From: Flavobacteriaceae bacterium
GTDB taxonomy: Bacteria > Bacteroidota > Bacteroidia > Flavobacteriales > Flavobacteriaceae
Length of the DNA stretch: 64,000 nt
Assembly: GCA_026709415.1 (NCBI GenBank)
Contig: JAPOSZ010000012.1
Coordinates: forward strand, 50,645-114,644
Direction: 5' to 3'
Below the pieces are notes generated by a model, which did no database searches, was not told where the DNA came from, and worked only from the letters and a program-made list of their open reading frames with translations. The position numbers and the translations under genes were made by a program. Positions within the stretch are counted from its first letter, which is position 1, and each line of letters opens with the position of its first letter. This document shows, piece by piece, positions 48,347 to 58,402 of the stretch.

Positions 48347-50478
48347 TAAAGGAATCACAAATCAATCATCGGAACACATTGGTGCTACGTGAAAATGCAG
48401 AGATGCTTTTGCAACAGGGCGTTGGTCATCCAAATGTCCAATTTCGACCAGGGCAATGGGAAGCTATTGATGCACTAGTTAACCACAGTCGCCGTGTTTT
48501 GGTTCTTGAGCGAACAGGATGGGGGAAAAGTATGGTCTACTTCATTTCTACGAGAATACTTCGTGATCAAGGCCGTGGTCTGACACTTGTTATATCACCC
48601 TTGCTAGCGCTGATGCGAAATCAAATGGATGCAGCCATAAGAATTGGATTGAATGCTTTCACCATGAATTCGACGAATGTCGATGAGTGGGACGATATAG
48701 AATCTAAAGCTCAAAAAAATCAGTTGGATCTATTATTGGTTTCCCCTGAGCGTTTTGCAAACGAAAGATTTTTAAAGAATTTACTGCAGATTGTATCCAG
48801 CAGAATGGGATTACTTGTTATTGATGAAGCCCATTGTATATCCGATTGGGGTCATGATTTTCGCCCAGATTATCGCCGAATCGTTGGCTTACTCAAGCAA
48901 TTGCCTCCAAATGTACCTGTGGTTGGAACCACTGCCACGGCTAATGACAGAGTTGTTGAAGATATTCAACACCAACTTGGAAGCATTCATGTCCACAGAG
49001 GAACATTAACTCGAGAGAGCTTAAAATTGAGGGCAATAGTTCTTCCTGATCAAGCGACTAGAATGGCATGGCTAGCGGAACAGATACCCAAATTTTCGGG
49101 AACAGGAATTGTTTATGCATTAACCAAAAGAGACTCAGAAACACTGCAAGCTTGGCTTCGATTTAAGGGAATAGATGCTCGAGCCTATTACTCAGGCGTT
49201 ACTTCTGAAGAATATGAATCGACGGACCAATATCGTTTATATCTCGAAGATTTATTGCTCAACAATAAGATTAAAACACTCGTTGCAACGAGTGCTCTTG
49301 GGATGGGCTATGATAAACCTGATATTGCTTTTGTGATTCATTATCAGACACCTGGTTCTGTCATCACGTATTACCAGCAAGTTGGACGGGCTGGTCGTGC
49401 CATTCCTCAAGCTACAGGTGTTCTTTTATCGGGGAAAGAAGATTCAGAAATTGTTGAATATTTTCGGACTAACGCTTTTCCATCGGAGCAAACGGTGAAT
49501 CAAATCTTGGATTACTTGAGTTTAGAAGATGGAGCTTCTGTTCCACAGATAGAAAAAGATTTAAATATTCGAAGGGGCACAATCGATAAAGTATTCAGAG
49601 ATCTATCGGTAGAAACCCCATCTCCAATCATAAAAGTTGAAAGTAAATGGTATCGGACTGCTTTGGAATTCCAGTTAGACAAATCGAAAATAGAACGCCT
49701 GACAAGGCAGAGGCGAATTGAATGGAAGCAAATGCAGAACTATATCCATTCGACGGATTGTCGAATGGCATTTATGCAAGTTGCACTGAATGATCCCCAT
49801 CATATAAAAGAGTGTCAGAAATGCGATAATTGCCTCCATCAGTCATTAGATGTTGACGAATACAGTAAGAGTGTTGTCATCCAAGCAAAGCAATTCCTCC
49901 AACAGATGGAATTCCCAATCGAAGCTCGCAAACAAATCCCAAAAGGTGCCTGTCCAAAATATGGTTTTCAAGGAAGAATACCATCTGATTTGATGGCTTC
50001 TGAGGGAAGAGTTTTATCACGATGGGCTGATGATGGCTGGGGATCAATAGTTAGGGATGGAAAAATCAATGGACATTTTACTAATGATCTTGTTGAAGCC
50101 GTTGCCGAGATGGTTCAAAAGCGATGGAATCCAAATCCTTATCCCAAATGGGTCACTTATATTCCATCAGCTAGAAAACCAGAATTAGTGCGTTCTTATT
50201 CAAAGAGATTGGCAGAAAAACTGGGCTTGCCATTCTTAGAAGTTTTGATCGCTACGGGAAAGAGCAAACCACAGAAAGAACAACAGAATAGTTTTCATCA
50301 ATGTCACAATCTGGATGACGCGTTTGAGTTAATGGGATCTATATTACAAGAACCGGTATTTTTGGTTGATGATATTGTCGATTCGAGATGGACTTTTACT
50401 ATTGCATCAGCCCTCATCAGAGAAGCGGGTGGCCTAGAAGTCTACCCTATTGCGTTAACCTCTACGGCAAACACTTAA
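48343..50478 (+). CDS. RecQ-type helicase fused to a phosphoribosyltransferase-like domain
   Basis: A 711-residue fusion. Residues 1-500 are a RecQ-type superfamily 2 helicase: FRPGQ motif 0, Walker A TGWGKS (Lys62), DEAH (161-164) in [20 protein letters not shown], and QVGRAGR. The RecQ zinc site has Cys473, 491, 494 and 497. From about 600 a phosphoribosyltransferase-like domain follows, with [10 protein letters not shown] and the PRPP-binding motif variant [12 protein letters not shown] (673-684). There is no HRDC domain. The next gene encodes a double DprA-like protein. PRTase and DprA-like partners recall the ShosT/ShosA defence pair, so a phage-defence role is inferred. Confidence 0.85.
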   Translation: MIKESQINHRNTLVLRENAEMLLQQGVGHPNVQFRPGQWEAIDALVNHSRRVLVLERTGWGKSMVYFISTRILRDQGRGLTLVISPLLALMRNQMDAAIRIGLNAFTMNSTNVDEWDDIESKAQKNQLDLLLVSPERFANERFLKNLLQIVSSRMGLLVIDEAHCISDWGHDFRPDYRRIVGLLKQLPPNVPVVGTTATANDRVVEDIQHQLGSIHVHRGTLTRESLKLRAIVLPDQATRMAWLAEQIPKFSGTGIVYALTKRDSETLQAWLRFKGIDARAYYSGVTSEEYESTDQYRLYLEDLLLNNKIKTLVATSALGMGYDKPDIAFVIHYQTPGSVITYYQQVGRAGRAIPQATGVLLSGKEDSEIVEYFRTNAFPSEQTVNQILDYLSLEDGASVPQIEKDLNIRRGTIDKVFRDLSVETPSPIIKVESKWYRTALEFQLDKSKIERLTRQRRIEWKQMQNYIHSTDCRMAFMQVALNDPHHIKECQKCDNCLHQSLDVDEYSKSVVIQAKQFLQQMEFPIEARKQIPKGACPKYGFQGRIPSDLMASEGRVLSRWADDGWGSIVRDGKINGHFTNDLVEAVAEMVQKRWNPNPYPKWVTYIPSARKPELVRSYSKRLAEKLGLPFLEVLIATGKSKPQKEQQNSFHQCHNLDDAFELMGSILQEPVFLVDDIVDSRWTFTIASALIREAGGLEVYPIALTSTANT

Positions 50479-50604
50479 TGTATAGGATCAAGCATGGTAA
50501 AGTATCCACATCATTCACATTTAAAACAAAATACGGATTCATCTAATTGTTTAATTTGATTGACGCATGGTAATGAGAAGATGATTTCTTGCTAACTTGA
50601 ATAA

Positions 50605-50612
50605 TATCTTTG
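50605..50612 (+). promoter_or_regulatory. -7 promoter box abutting the DprA-like gene
   Basis: TATCTTTG matches TAnnTTTG and ends one base before the ATG. Transcription would start inside or at the start codon, so either the message is leaderless or the match is chance. A TTG lies only 13 bases upstream. Confidence 0.3.
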
Positions 50613-50613
50613 A

Positions 50614-52587
50614 ATGGAATTTTCTGATGATGCTAAAGCGATATTACTTTTAACTGGGGCGCTAGGTCATAGCAACTATAGTGAAGAGAAAACTTTGACA
50701 ATAGCCCAGTGGAATCGTTTGAAGAACTGGTTGGGTCAAATTGAAAAGAGTCCGCAAGATTTATTTCACGATCAAAAGATCATTCAACAGTGGGTGCCAA
50801 AGCATCGGCTGAACCCTTCTGTAGAAAAGATTCAATGTCTATTAGAACGTGGGTTTGCATTGGCTGAAGCATCGCTACGATGGCATCAAGCAGGCATTTG
50901 GGTGATGACTTATCTTGATGTCGATTATCCCAATCGACTCAAATTGAGATTATCCGATAAGATTCCTCCATTGCTCTTTGGAATTGGCAATAAGAAACTG
51001 CTTCGTAGCGGTGGACTGGCTGTTGTCGGTTCTCGCAAGGCCCCTCTAGAAGAATTAGAATATACCAAGGAACTTGGAAGTGCTGCTGCTCGTCAAGGTT
51101 GTGTAGTCGTTTCAGGTGGTGCTCAAGGCGTCGACATGACCGCTATGAATGCTTGTTTAGAAAATGGAGGCCATGCTGTTGGTGTTTTATCAGATAAACT
51201 TATGAGGCGATCAATGGATTCTTCAAGTCGTTTCTATCTTCAAAAGGAACAATTGATTTTGATATCCCAAACGGCCCCTGAAATAAAACTCAATCGCTAC
51301 GAATTTACAGCTGCTGCTATGGAACGAAATAAATACATCTATTGTTTATCAGATGCTGCAGTTGTGGTTCATTATGGTAAAAAAGGAGGCACCATTAGTG
51401 GAGCCATAGAGAATTTAAATCAATCTTGGGTGCCATTGTGGGTCAAATCGATACTCGGCTCTCCTTTAAAACAGAAAAATGAAATTGAGAATGCCAATCT
51501 CTTGAATAATAAAGAAAGACAGCAACTTCAACAGATGCAGAGTGCGTTAAGGTTGTCAGAAAATCACTCTGCTGAAGAACATCTTCAATCTATTTTGGAA
51601 AACAACCATTCTGAGATTGAAGCCGAAACCCAGCAAACGGGTATTGATATCGAAAAAATTCGATTGGCCGTCGTGTTGTTAACGATTCGATTCGAAAATG
51701 ACTCGATAGATCAATTGGACCCTTTGAATCTTCAAGAATGGGAGATTCTCACAAAATCTCTTATAAAAAAGCAGCTCACTCCTGCGCATTTACTGAATGA
51801 TTCAATAGATGAATTATTGAAGGATTGGGATTGTCAATCAATTGGCCTGATTAGGATTAACAAGTTGGTGGATAAGCCCCGTCGGAACTTATTAATACAG
51901 GAAGTGGAAAATTGGAAGAGGGAACATATCCGCGTCTTTATTCGGGGAGACTTGGAATATCCAAAAGCCTTAAAAACCAAACTACGACATGATAGTCCTC
52001 CTGTGATATTTCTTCTTGGGAATCCCAATCTAATCACCAGCGATTCTAGAAAAATCATGGTTTTAGGATCTGCGATTAAGAATCATGAGACCGACAGAGT
52101 TTATGCTCAGTCACTAGGAGAGTCTTTAGCTAACAATGATTGCTTATTGGTTTCAACTTTAAAAACCCAAATAGAAAAGATAGTTTTTGAGAGCGTACTT
52201 GATAAAGGAGGTTCATGTATTGTTGTTCTTTCCGGATATCCAAAAAAAGTTTTGATTCAATCTCTTTTTAAGAAATATTTAGAAAGTGGGAAAGTATCTA
52301 TTATATCCACATTACCACCAAGATCTTTAGGATATTCTTCAAACGAGGATAATAGATACGACATTGCTATTTGCCTCTCATCAGATGCGTTGATTTTATG
52401 CTCTGGTAAAAGAGATGTTGTGGCACGTGTTAAGGAGCGATGCATCAATAGTCAATGGACGCCTCTTTATTGGAGATTGAAGGAGAAACATGGACAGGAT
52501 AATGCTTTGATTGTTGATAATCATCATGAGCATCAACTTCATGGAGAGAACGCTGAAAACCATTTACAACGAATTCTGAACGGATAA
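50614..52587 (+). CDS. Double DprA/Smf-like Rossmann protein
   Basis: A 657-residue protein with two DprA-like halves. The first carries the family signature: PPLLFGIGNKKLL, VVGSRKA (138-144) and SGGAQGVDMTAMNA (167-180), with YCLSDAAVVVHYGKKGG (key GKKGGT). The second (about 445-600) repeats the order (YPKALK, PPVIFLLGNPN, LGSAIKN) but has lost the SGGA-GVD loop. DprA loads RecA on single-stranded DNA; this protein lacks the C-terminal part of housekeeping DprA. It follows the RecQ-PRTase gene by 135 bases and is probably its partner, in the role ShosA has for ShosT. Confidence 0.85.
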   Translation: MEFSDDAKAILLLTGALGHSNYSEEKTLTIAQWNRLKNWLGQIEKSPQDLFHDQKIIQQWVPKHRLNPSVEKIQCLLERGFALAEASLRWHQAGIWVMTYLDVDYPNRLKLRLSDKIPPLLFGIGNKKLLRSGGLAVVGSRKAPLEELEYTKELGSAAARQGCVVVSGGAQGVDMTAMNACLENGGHAVGVLSDKLMRRSMDSSSRFYLQKEQLILISQTAPEIKLNRYEFTAAAMERNKYIYCLSDAAVVVHYGKKGGTISGAIENLNQSWVPLWVKSILGSPLKQKNEIENANLLNNKERQQLQQMQSALRLSENHSAEEHLQSILENNHSEIEAETQQTGIDIEKIRLAVVLLTIRFENDSIDQLDPLNLQEWEILTKSLIKKQLTPAHLLNDSIDELLKDWDCQSIGLIRINKLVDKPRRNLLIQEVENWKREHIRVFIRGDLEYPKALKTKLRHDSPPVIFLLGNPNLITSDSRKIMVLGSAIKNHETDRVYAQSLGESLANNDCLLVSTLKTQIEKIVFESVLDKGGSCIVVLSGYPKKVLIQSLFKKYLESGKVSIISTLPPRSLGYSSNEDNRYDIAICLSSDALILCSGKRDVVARVKERCINSQWTPLYWRLKEKHGQDNALIVDNHHEHQLHGENAENHLQRILNG

Positions 52588-53010
52588 CTTGTCAAGATAG
52601 AACAGAATAGGAAGTACTCCTCAAAAAAACGATTTTCTATAGTTTCTACATTAGATAATATTCTAGTATAAACTCCATTTGTTGATACAATATAACATTT
52701 GAAATTAATTAGACTATTTAGATTGTCATTTTTTGAGGAGTTAAAAATTCGATATAAAAATCACATTATGTGTAATACACACAGTTATAATTTCAAGCTA
52801 GATTACATAAGAATAGTCAAAGACATGATTGATTTTGACACCACAATCAGCATACACCCTAATGCTAAAGATTCCGAGAATCTTAAAAATGAAAAAGAAA
52901 ATGTGTCTACATATACAAATTGAACAAGAGCTAAATGGAAAACGAACTCAGACATCCTTAAAGAGGCGTTATTAAATCAAAGTAAGATAATTTTGTCGAA
53001 CAACATTTAG
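52588..53010. other. Mostly non-coding stretch before a lipoprotein gene
   Basis: About 420 bases. A TTG-started frame (52699-52923, 74 residues) has no recognisable domain, no promoter box and an odd composition, so I leave it out. The end holds a promoter box at 52988-52995. Confidence 0.35.
52988..52995 (+). promoter_or_regulatory. -7 promoter box upstream of the lipoprotein gene
   Basis: TAATTTTG, a full TAnnTTTG match, ends 15 bases before the ATG at 53011. Confidence 0.45.
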
Positions 53011-53511
53011 ATGCGTTATTTAGTCATTGGAATTAGTCTTTTACTCTCCACTTTATGTTCCCTAGGATGTGGTGATGAGCATGTTATTGTGGATTATCAA
53101 AGTTTTGTGACTTACGTGTATGATAATCAATCCGGTTTAGATGTCGAGTTGATAGCACATAATCATCAAAAACAAAAATTTCTTAAACGATGGAGGATTC
53201 CGAATGGAAATCAAATGATTATTGGACCACTAGTGATCACATCCAACCCATTTAACGCTCATGGTTTTGGTTTGAGTGAAGTTACAGATTCAATAACAGT
53301 AAAGTTTAACAATACACAATGCTTAAACTATATTAAGGTGAGCGATGTAGAATCAAATATTTTTAATCCACAAGATTATGACCAGAGTGAACAATTATTA
53401 AATCAATATTATCAAACCCATGAGCGCAATGCCAAATCAGAAAAGCTATTTCTAGCTTGGACATTCACCTCTGAAGATGTAGTACAGGCTAACGATTATG
53501 ATATGTTTTGA
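53011..53511 (+). CDS. Unknown lipoprotein, 166 residues
   Basis: The N-terminal hydrophobic stretch ends in LLSTLCSLGCGDE, a lipoprotein box with the lipidated cysteine at position 20. The remainder is a soluble beta-rich domain without a motif I know (YVYDNQSGLDVELIAHNH, RIPNGNQMIIGPLVI). It ends with an acidic tail. It has its own promoter box. Its neighbours are the double DprA-like gene and an IS remnant, so it lies in the accessory region, but no function can be inferred. Confidence 0.6.
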   Translation: MRYLVIGISLLLSTLCSLGCGDEHVIVDYQSFVTYVYDNQSGLDVELIAHNHQKQKFLKRWRIPNGNQMIIGPLVITSNPFNAHGFGLSEVTDSITVKFNNTQCLNYIKVSDVESNIFNPQDYDQSEQLLNQYYQTHERNAKSEKLFLAWTFTSEDVVQANDYDMF

Positions 53512-54014
53512 AATGAAAATTGTGTGATTTTACTACCCCATCAGTTGCTTCACTTTAGCAATTATTGGAACAATATTTTCGGCTTCATAATGGATTAGAA
53601 ACCATATCAAAGCATCAGATATAAAACGCCAGTAGATCTCTTTCGTGAAGTCAATAAAATAAATGATGTTGAATGATCGAAAAAATTTAAAAAAGCCACT
53701 GGTTTTTAATTTGGAATTAGTCTTTTTTCAAGCCTCAATTCAAGACAAAAACAAGGAATACAGATAACTTAAGTTGGGTTAATAACTGCCCTAACAATGG
53801 GGTACATTCCACTTGATATTACCAAAAAATCCGATTTAATTTTTATCTGATTCAAAATTATCATAAAAGTCTCCTTGTGATTATCAATAACTATTAATTA
53901 ATGAAACCGTCCAAATTGGATGGGTTGCCCCTTACCTTATTCTTGTTTTGTTAAATTTTGATCATCAATCTTTGAGGAAAGATCAGGTTTTTTACTTGTC
54001 ATTAAAGTCTGGGA
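53512..54014. other. Non-coding stretch with an IS remnant
   Basis: About 500 bases between the lipoprotein and ATPase genes. It holds the transposase fragment at 53599-53676, listed separately; I see no intact gene, terminal repeats or target duplication in the rest. Confidence 0.4.
53599..53676 (+). pseudogene. Transposase C-terminal fragment (IS3/IS481 integrase type)
   Basis: Reading from 53599 gives KPYQSIRYKTPVDLF and ten more residues to a stop. This matches the C-terminal end of DDE transposases that read RPHQSLGYKTPxEVF. The bases just upstream (NGLE in another frame) look like the preceding residues with a frameshift. It is a decayed end of an insertion sequence. Confidence 0.55.
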
Positions 54015-55172
54015 TCAATTTTGACCAAATTGATTGATGAGCCAAGTTCTCATCGAAGGGATAGGAATCATATAATCTTTATTTTCATTTCGATGCAAAA
54101 CACCATCTTGAACAAATCGTTCATATAGCTCAAGTCCTGCATCAAAACCGACATTTTCTTTAAAAAAATCAATGATTTTTTCTTTGTCAAAAAATATGAA
54201 GTCTTTGTTTTTTTTCAAAAAAGAAGAGATTAATTGGCATTCTCTTTTATCGAATTCGTCTAATCGCTGGATGTAAAACTTTTTCTTTGAATCGGAACCA
54301 CTTGCTAATACTTTTTCAAGACCAACGATTGTTAATTTCCCATTCGTTTTTTTGAGTTCTTTGAAAATAGCACTGGTATAGGAAGTAATATGGTGAGCCC
54401 AGCAATGTGTTTCCTCTGTAATTTTTTTTATCCAAAATTCAATATTTTCATCGTTTTCTTTCCCGCCACTTTCTATAATCCATTTTTTTAGAATGGACTT
54501 TTCTGCTTTTTTGTCTAATGCACCAAGATTAAAAATGTTTTTTCCTGTGAATCTTGAAATACCTAATTTTTTAAAAACACTTTTTGTGTTACCTAATCCG
54601 GCAACTACAAAAACAAATCCTTTATTGCTTTGTAAATTATGTAACTCATTAGCGATATCCAACATATACTCTCTATTGCTATCGTTGATATAGCCTTTTA
54701 TTCCTATTCTTTGTGCTTCATCTAATACCAATAGGGTGGGTTTTCTTCTAATTTCTTTGATTGTTTTGATCAAATTTGGATTTTTTGAATTTGTTTTTCT
54801 TTCATAACTGCCTTTTAGAATATGAAAATTTAATCCAAAATGGAAACCTTCTGAAACATCTTTAGAAGTGTTGTTTTTGATCCAAAGGTATAGCTCATTT
54901 GGATCGTGTAAAGATTTGATACTTATTCTACGAACACGCCATTTTTGATTCCTTGCGATTTCTTTAAATTCTTCCAGCAATGCTGATTTTCCAACACCTG
55001 GTGAGCCTTGAATCAAACAAGCTTCTCCTTCTCTTTTTTCAATGCTTTCACTCATCAATCCTCTAAAATGTTTCTTTTCTTCTTCACGACCATGGAAGAA
55101 TTTAGCTTTCCCCCTTTCACTTGTATGGTAAGTTGTTTTGATCGGTTTTGATTTGTTTTTTAAAAAATTCAT
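54015..55172 (-). CDS. Orphan AAA/STAND-like ATPase
   Basis: A 385-residue protein with Walker A GSPGVGKSALL (56-66, Lys62) and Walker B TLLVLDEAQ (146-154, Asp151, Glu152), the latter like ORC/Cdc6 and transposition-type AAA+ proteins. A later VVAGLGN may be sensor 1. The C-terminal third looks like a winged helix (IIDFFKENVGFDAGLELYERFVQDGVLHR). It has no visible effector domain and no partner gene. It has its own promoter box, and its AT-rich and Lys-rich composition differs from the core genes, which suggests transfer. Confidence 0.7.
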   Translation of the reverse strand: MNFLKNKSKPIKTTYHTSERGKAKFFHGREEEKKHFRGLMSESIEKREGEACLIQGSPGVGKSALLEEFKEIARNQKWRVRRISIKSLHDPNELYLWIKNNTSKDVSEGFHFGLNFHILKGSYERKTNSKNPNLIKTIKEIRRKPTLLVLDEAQRIGIKGYINDSNREYMLDIANELHNLQSNKGFVFVVAGLGNTKSVFKKLGISRFTGKNIFNLGALDKKAEKSILKKWIIESGGKENDENIEFWIKKITEETHCWAHHITSYTSAIFKELKKTNGKLTIVGLEKVLASGSDSKKKFYIQRLDEFDKRECQLISSFLKKNKDFIFFDKEKIIDFFKENVGFDAGLELYERFVQDGVLHRNENKDYMIPIPSMRTWLINQFGQN

Positions 55173-55577
55173 CTCTAAATTGAGAGTGTTTTAGTTCTCA
55201 TTTCCAAAGGTAAATTTTTATTCAAAATCGAGCCGATAATGAACTCAAAGCAAATAATTCTATTTCTTATCCTCTGAAAATATTTTGGACTGTCGCTAAT
55301 TGGAATTATGGAACAAAATATGCCTTTGATTACTGGAAAATATGATTTTTGAGTGATGATAATTCTTTGCCTCTTTGAGGTATGTTTCCCAAACGAAGTC
55401 TCGCCAATTTGTTTCATCAGTGGTCATCATCTAAAGTTTGAAGTAGACGATGATGTACTAAATCAAATAGATTACCAAAAATGACAAATAGGTTAATCCG
55501 GATAAACAAGAATCGAACCCCTATAAATTTCTTTCATGAAGTCCTAATGAGATCATCAGAATATTTGCCATTGTCCA
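55173..55577. other. Non-coding stretch between the ferredoxin gene and the ATPase gene
   Basis: About 400 bases. Apart from the ATPase promoter box I see only short frames without support on both strands. Confidence 0.35.
55205..55212 (-). promoter_or_regulatory. -7 promoter box upstream of the ATPase gene
   Basis: The minus strand reads TACCTTTG, a TAnnTTTG match, 32 bases before the ATG at 55172. Confidence 0.45.
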
Positions 55578-57086
55578 TCAAAGATGATTCCCTAGTGGGA
55601 CTTCATAGGTTGGCATTCGGTTTTTTAATTCTTTATTTTCTAGTTTCAAAACCCCTCGAGGACAAACTGCAGCACAAATTCCACAACCCACGCATGAAGA
55701 TCTGACTATGTTTTCTCCTCTTTGGGCATAGGCTCGAACATCGATACCCATTTCGCAGTAGACAGAACAATTGCCACAAGAAATACATTGTCCCCCATTA
55801 GTTGTGATCCGGAATCGAGAAAAAAGTCTTTGTTGAATGCCTAAAATTGCTGCTGCAGGACAACCAAAGCGACACCAAACTCGACTTCCTAGAATGGGAT
55901 AAAACCCAACACCTAAAACGCCTGAAAATGCCGCGCCAATGAAAAAACCATAGGATTTTTGAAGTTTTGCACTTTCGATAAACAATACATGAGTTTCATT
56001 TGAAAAAGCTCGAATGGCAAAAACCGCAACGATAATCAGCCCAAGACTCGCTACAGTCAATCTTGAATTTTTAGAAAATCCATTTCTTTTGGTAAAGTAG
56101 ATGACGCCAGTAGCCAATAAAGTCACTGAAACCACGATGACAAAAAACCGATTTCGATCGATAAAATAATCGGGATATCGTCCTAAAAAAGACCAAATGA
56201 CTGCAATAGTTGTTAGAAATATAAAGACTAGAACGGCATGAATCATATAGCGTTCTAATTTCCAAACATTTATTTTTTTGCTTGATAACTGCCGAAACGG
56301 ATCGCCCGCTGTTTCAGCTAGTCCAGCACAACCGCATACCCAAGAACAATACCAACGTTTGCCAAAGAAAAAGGTGAGGATTGGAGAAATGACAAAAACT
56401 AAAGCCAACCCTAAAATCAAGAAAAACATTCCAAGATTTTCTCCGTTGAGCATGTTTTTAAGGTGCCATTGATCAAAAAAATAGTAGTTCAATGGCCATA
56501 TGTTTTTTAAGTCTTTAGCAAAATATGGTGTATCAGGGTTAAATGCGCTTAGTATTTCTGGAATGAAATAGGCGAAACCAAACTGAAAAAACATCACTGA
56601 AATGGTTCTGATGATTTGATAGCGATTATGTCGGTATTTGTAAATGAACTTAATGCCAAAAAGCAAAATGGCAAATGTGTATAAACTTCCATAGACAAAC
56701 CATTGAGAAGCTGGTTTGCCATTTAAGAGATAACTCAATGGATCGAATAGAGCTACCAAACCAGTAGAAGGGGCTTGCGATTGATACCCTAATGTTTCAG
56801 GATACCAGTAAATCAATACATAGATGAACGTGATGAGCAATCCCAATAAGAAACCCAAAACCCCTCTATTAGTTAAAGAATTTCGGTAGACATGATTGTT
56901 TTTAATCCCTGGTAAACTTCCTCGGTATTGATTCAAAAAGTATAATAAACCTCCGATGGTCATCAAAATAAGGCTCAAAGTCAGAATAAAACTATTTCGA
57001 TTAAAATCAATAAAAACAGTTGTCGTCATTACTATGAAACCGGCAAGTCCAGTAGAAATGGCTGAAGTTTGAATGGTCTTATTCAT
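55578..57086 (-). CDS. Membrane 4Fe-4S ferredoxin-type protein (NosR/NapH-like)
   Basis: A 502-residue protein with about ten predicted membrane helices, then a cytoplasmic tail with two 4Fe-4S clusters: CxxCxxCxxxC at 434-444 (CISCGNCSVYC) and at 465-475 (CVGCGICAAVC), each followed by further motif residues. Two further Cys motifs of the NosR/NapH type lie in membrane loops (CSWVCGCAG and CRFGCPAAA). It would pass electrons across the membrane. The start overlaps the stop of the upstream flavoprotein gene by four bases, so the two probably work together. The terminal acceptor is not visible. Confidence 0.8.
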   Translation of the reverse strand: MNKTIQTSAISTGLAGFIVMTTTVFIDFNRNSFILTLSLILMTIGGLLYFLNQYRGSLPGIKNNHVYRNSLTNRGVLGFLLGLLITFIYVLIYWYPETLGYQSQAPSTGLVALFDPLSYLLNGKPASQWFVYGSLYTFAILLFGIKFIYKYRHNRYQIIRTISVMFFQFGFAYFIPEILSAFNPDTPYFAKDLKNIWPLNYYFFDQWHLKNMLNGENLGMFFLILGLALVFVISPILTFFFGKRWYCSWVCGCAGLAETAGDPFRQLSSKKINVWKLERYMIHAVLVFIFLTTIAVIWSFLGRYPDYFIDRNRFFVIVVSVTLLATGVIYFTKRNGFSKNSRLTVASLGLIIVAVFAIRAFSNETHVLFIESAKLQKSYGFFIGAAFSGVLGVGFYPILGSRVWCRFGCPAAAILGIQQRLFSRFRITTNGGQCISCGNCSVYCEMGIDVRAYAQRGENIVRSSCVGCGICAAVCPRGVLKLENKELKNRMPTYEVPLGNHL

Positions 57087-58402
57087 GAATGTTCGGGTAT
57101 TAGATGTTGTTCAAATTTAGTTTTGGCCATTTTGATGTAATTTCCATAAAATTCTGGATCAAAATGGGCTTGTTGTAAATCATGGATAACAAAAGAAATG
57201 TCTCGATGATCCTCCAGCCATTGATTGAAAACTTCATGCTTGAGACGAATTCCCATATTCACGACTCCTATAAATTTGAAAGTGTTAGGATGGTATGCTA
57301 ATCGAATGGATATGTTTTTTTGGGGATGTTCCCAGTAGAGGTGTTTTTCTTGTTTAGGGTTGGGTTGTGCATTGACCCATCCATAGGTTTGGTATTCAAT
57401 ATCAAAGAATTTTGCTGAGTTAAACCACTGCCCTGGATTATAGGGTGTTTCATTACCTGTAATAGTTCTAGCTACAGCTTCTCCCATCATTCGTCCAGTA
57501 TACCAAACCGCCTCTATGGCAAGGCGTTTTGGGTTTGGTTGAGTTTGCTGTGCACAATCGCCAATGGCATAAATATTTTCAATATTGGTTTGGAGATATT
57601 TATCGACTAAGATACCTCGATCCGTTTTGATATTGGATTCACTTTCTGTGAGAAAGTCAATATTGGGTTTAACACCGCAGGTCAAACCAACATATTGACA
57701 AGAGATATAGTCATCATTGGATGTGTAAACCCCTTTGGCGCGACCATGAGTGTCCGATACAATTTCTTTTAACTCTGTTTCAAGTTGGAGACCGATATGA
57801 TGATCTAGAATATGCCTTGTGATCATCTGTGATTCTTCTTTTGGCAAAACTTTATTCCAAAAACTAGATTCTCTGACTAAATAATGAACTTTGATATTTC
57901 TTGAATGAAGCATTTCAGCCAATTCAATTCCTATCAAACCACCCCCAACAATGACGCTACTGTCGATGTAGGGCGATAGCTTTTCCAATTGTTCTAAATC
58001 TTGCAAATGATACATGCCGCTAACGCCTTTTAAATCTTGTCCGGGCCATCCGAATTTATTTGGTTTGGATCCGCATCCAATAATCAAATATTGATATGAT
58101 ATTCGCAATCCATCGGTAAGTTCAACAGAATTTAATGAATCATTAATGGTCATCACTCGACCCTCAACGATATTGATTTTATTTTTTTTCCAAAATGAAT
58201 TTTCATAAGGTTTGGTATGCTCAAATTTCATGTGTCCCATGTAGATATACATGAGTGCTGTCCTTGAAAAAAAGTATTTGGTTTCTTCTGATACGACGGT
58301 AATCGATAAATCGGAACGTTTGCGAATGTGTCTGGCAGCTGTCACTCCAGAAATTCCATTTCCAATAATCAAAACGGAAGTTGATAAATTTTTATTTCCC
58401 AT
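57083..58402 (-). CDS. FAD-dependent NAD(P)H oxidoreductase
   Basis: A pyridine-nucleotide-disulfide-type flavoprotein of 439 residues. FAD-binding IIGNGISGVTAARHI lies near residue 11, the NAD(P) site VIVGGGLIGIELAEML lies near 150, and YAIGDCAQQ is the second FAD motif near 285. No redox disulfide of the lipoamide type is seen, so it resembles NADH:rubredoxin or nitrite reductase-type flavoproteins. It is upstream of the membrane ferredoxin and could feed it electrons from NAD(P)H. Confidence 0.88.
   Translation of the reverse strand: MGNKNLSTSVLIIGNGISGVTAARHIRKRSDLSITVVSEETKYFFSRTALMYIYMGHMKFEHTKPYENSFWKKNKINIVEGRVMTINDSLNSVELTDGLRISYQYLIIGCGSKPNKFGWPGQDLKGVSGMYHLQDLEQLEKLSPYIDSSVIVGGGLIGIELAEMLHSRNIKVHYLVRESSFWNKVLPKEESQMITRHILDHHIGLQLETELKEIVSDTHGRAKGVYTSNDDYISCQYVGLTCGVKPNIDFLTESESNIKTDRGILVDKYLQTNIENIYAIGDCAQQTQPNPKRLAIEAVWYTGRMMGEAVARTITGNETPYNPGQWFNSAKFFDIEYQTYGWVNAQPNPKQEKHLYWEHPQKNISIRLAYHPNTFKFIGVVNMGIRLKHEVFNQWLEDHRDISFVIHDLQQAHFDPEFYGNYIKMAKTKFEQHLIPEHS

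Noticed and set aside
52699..52923. 74-residue TTG-started frame after the DprA-like gene
   Set aside because: No promoter box, no recognisable domain and a weak start; not enough to call a gene.
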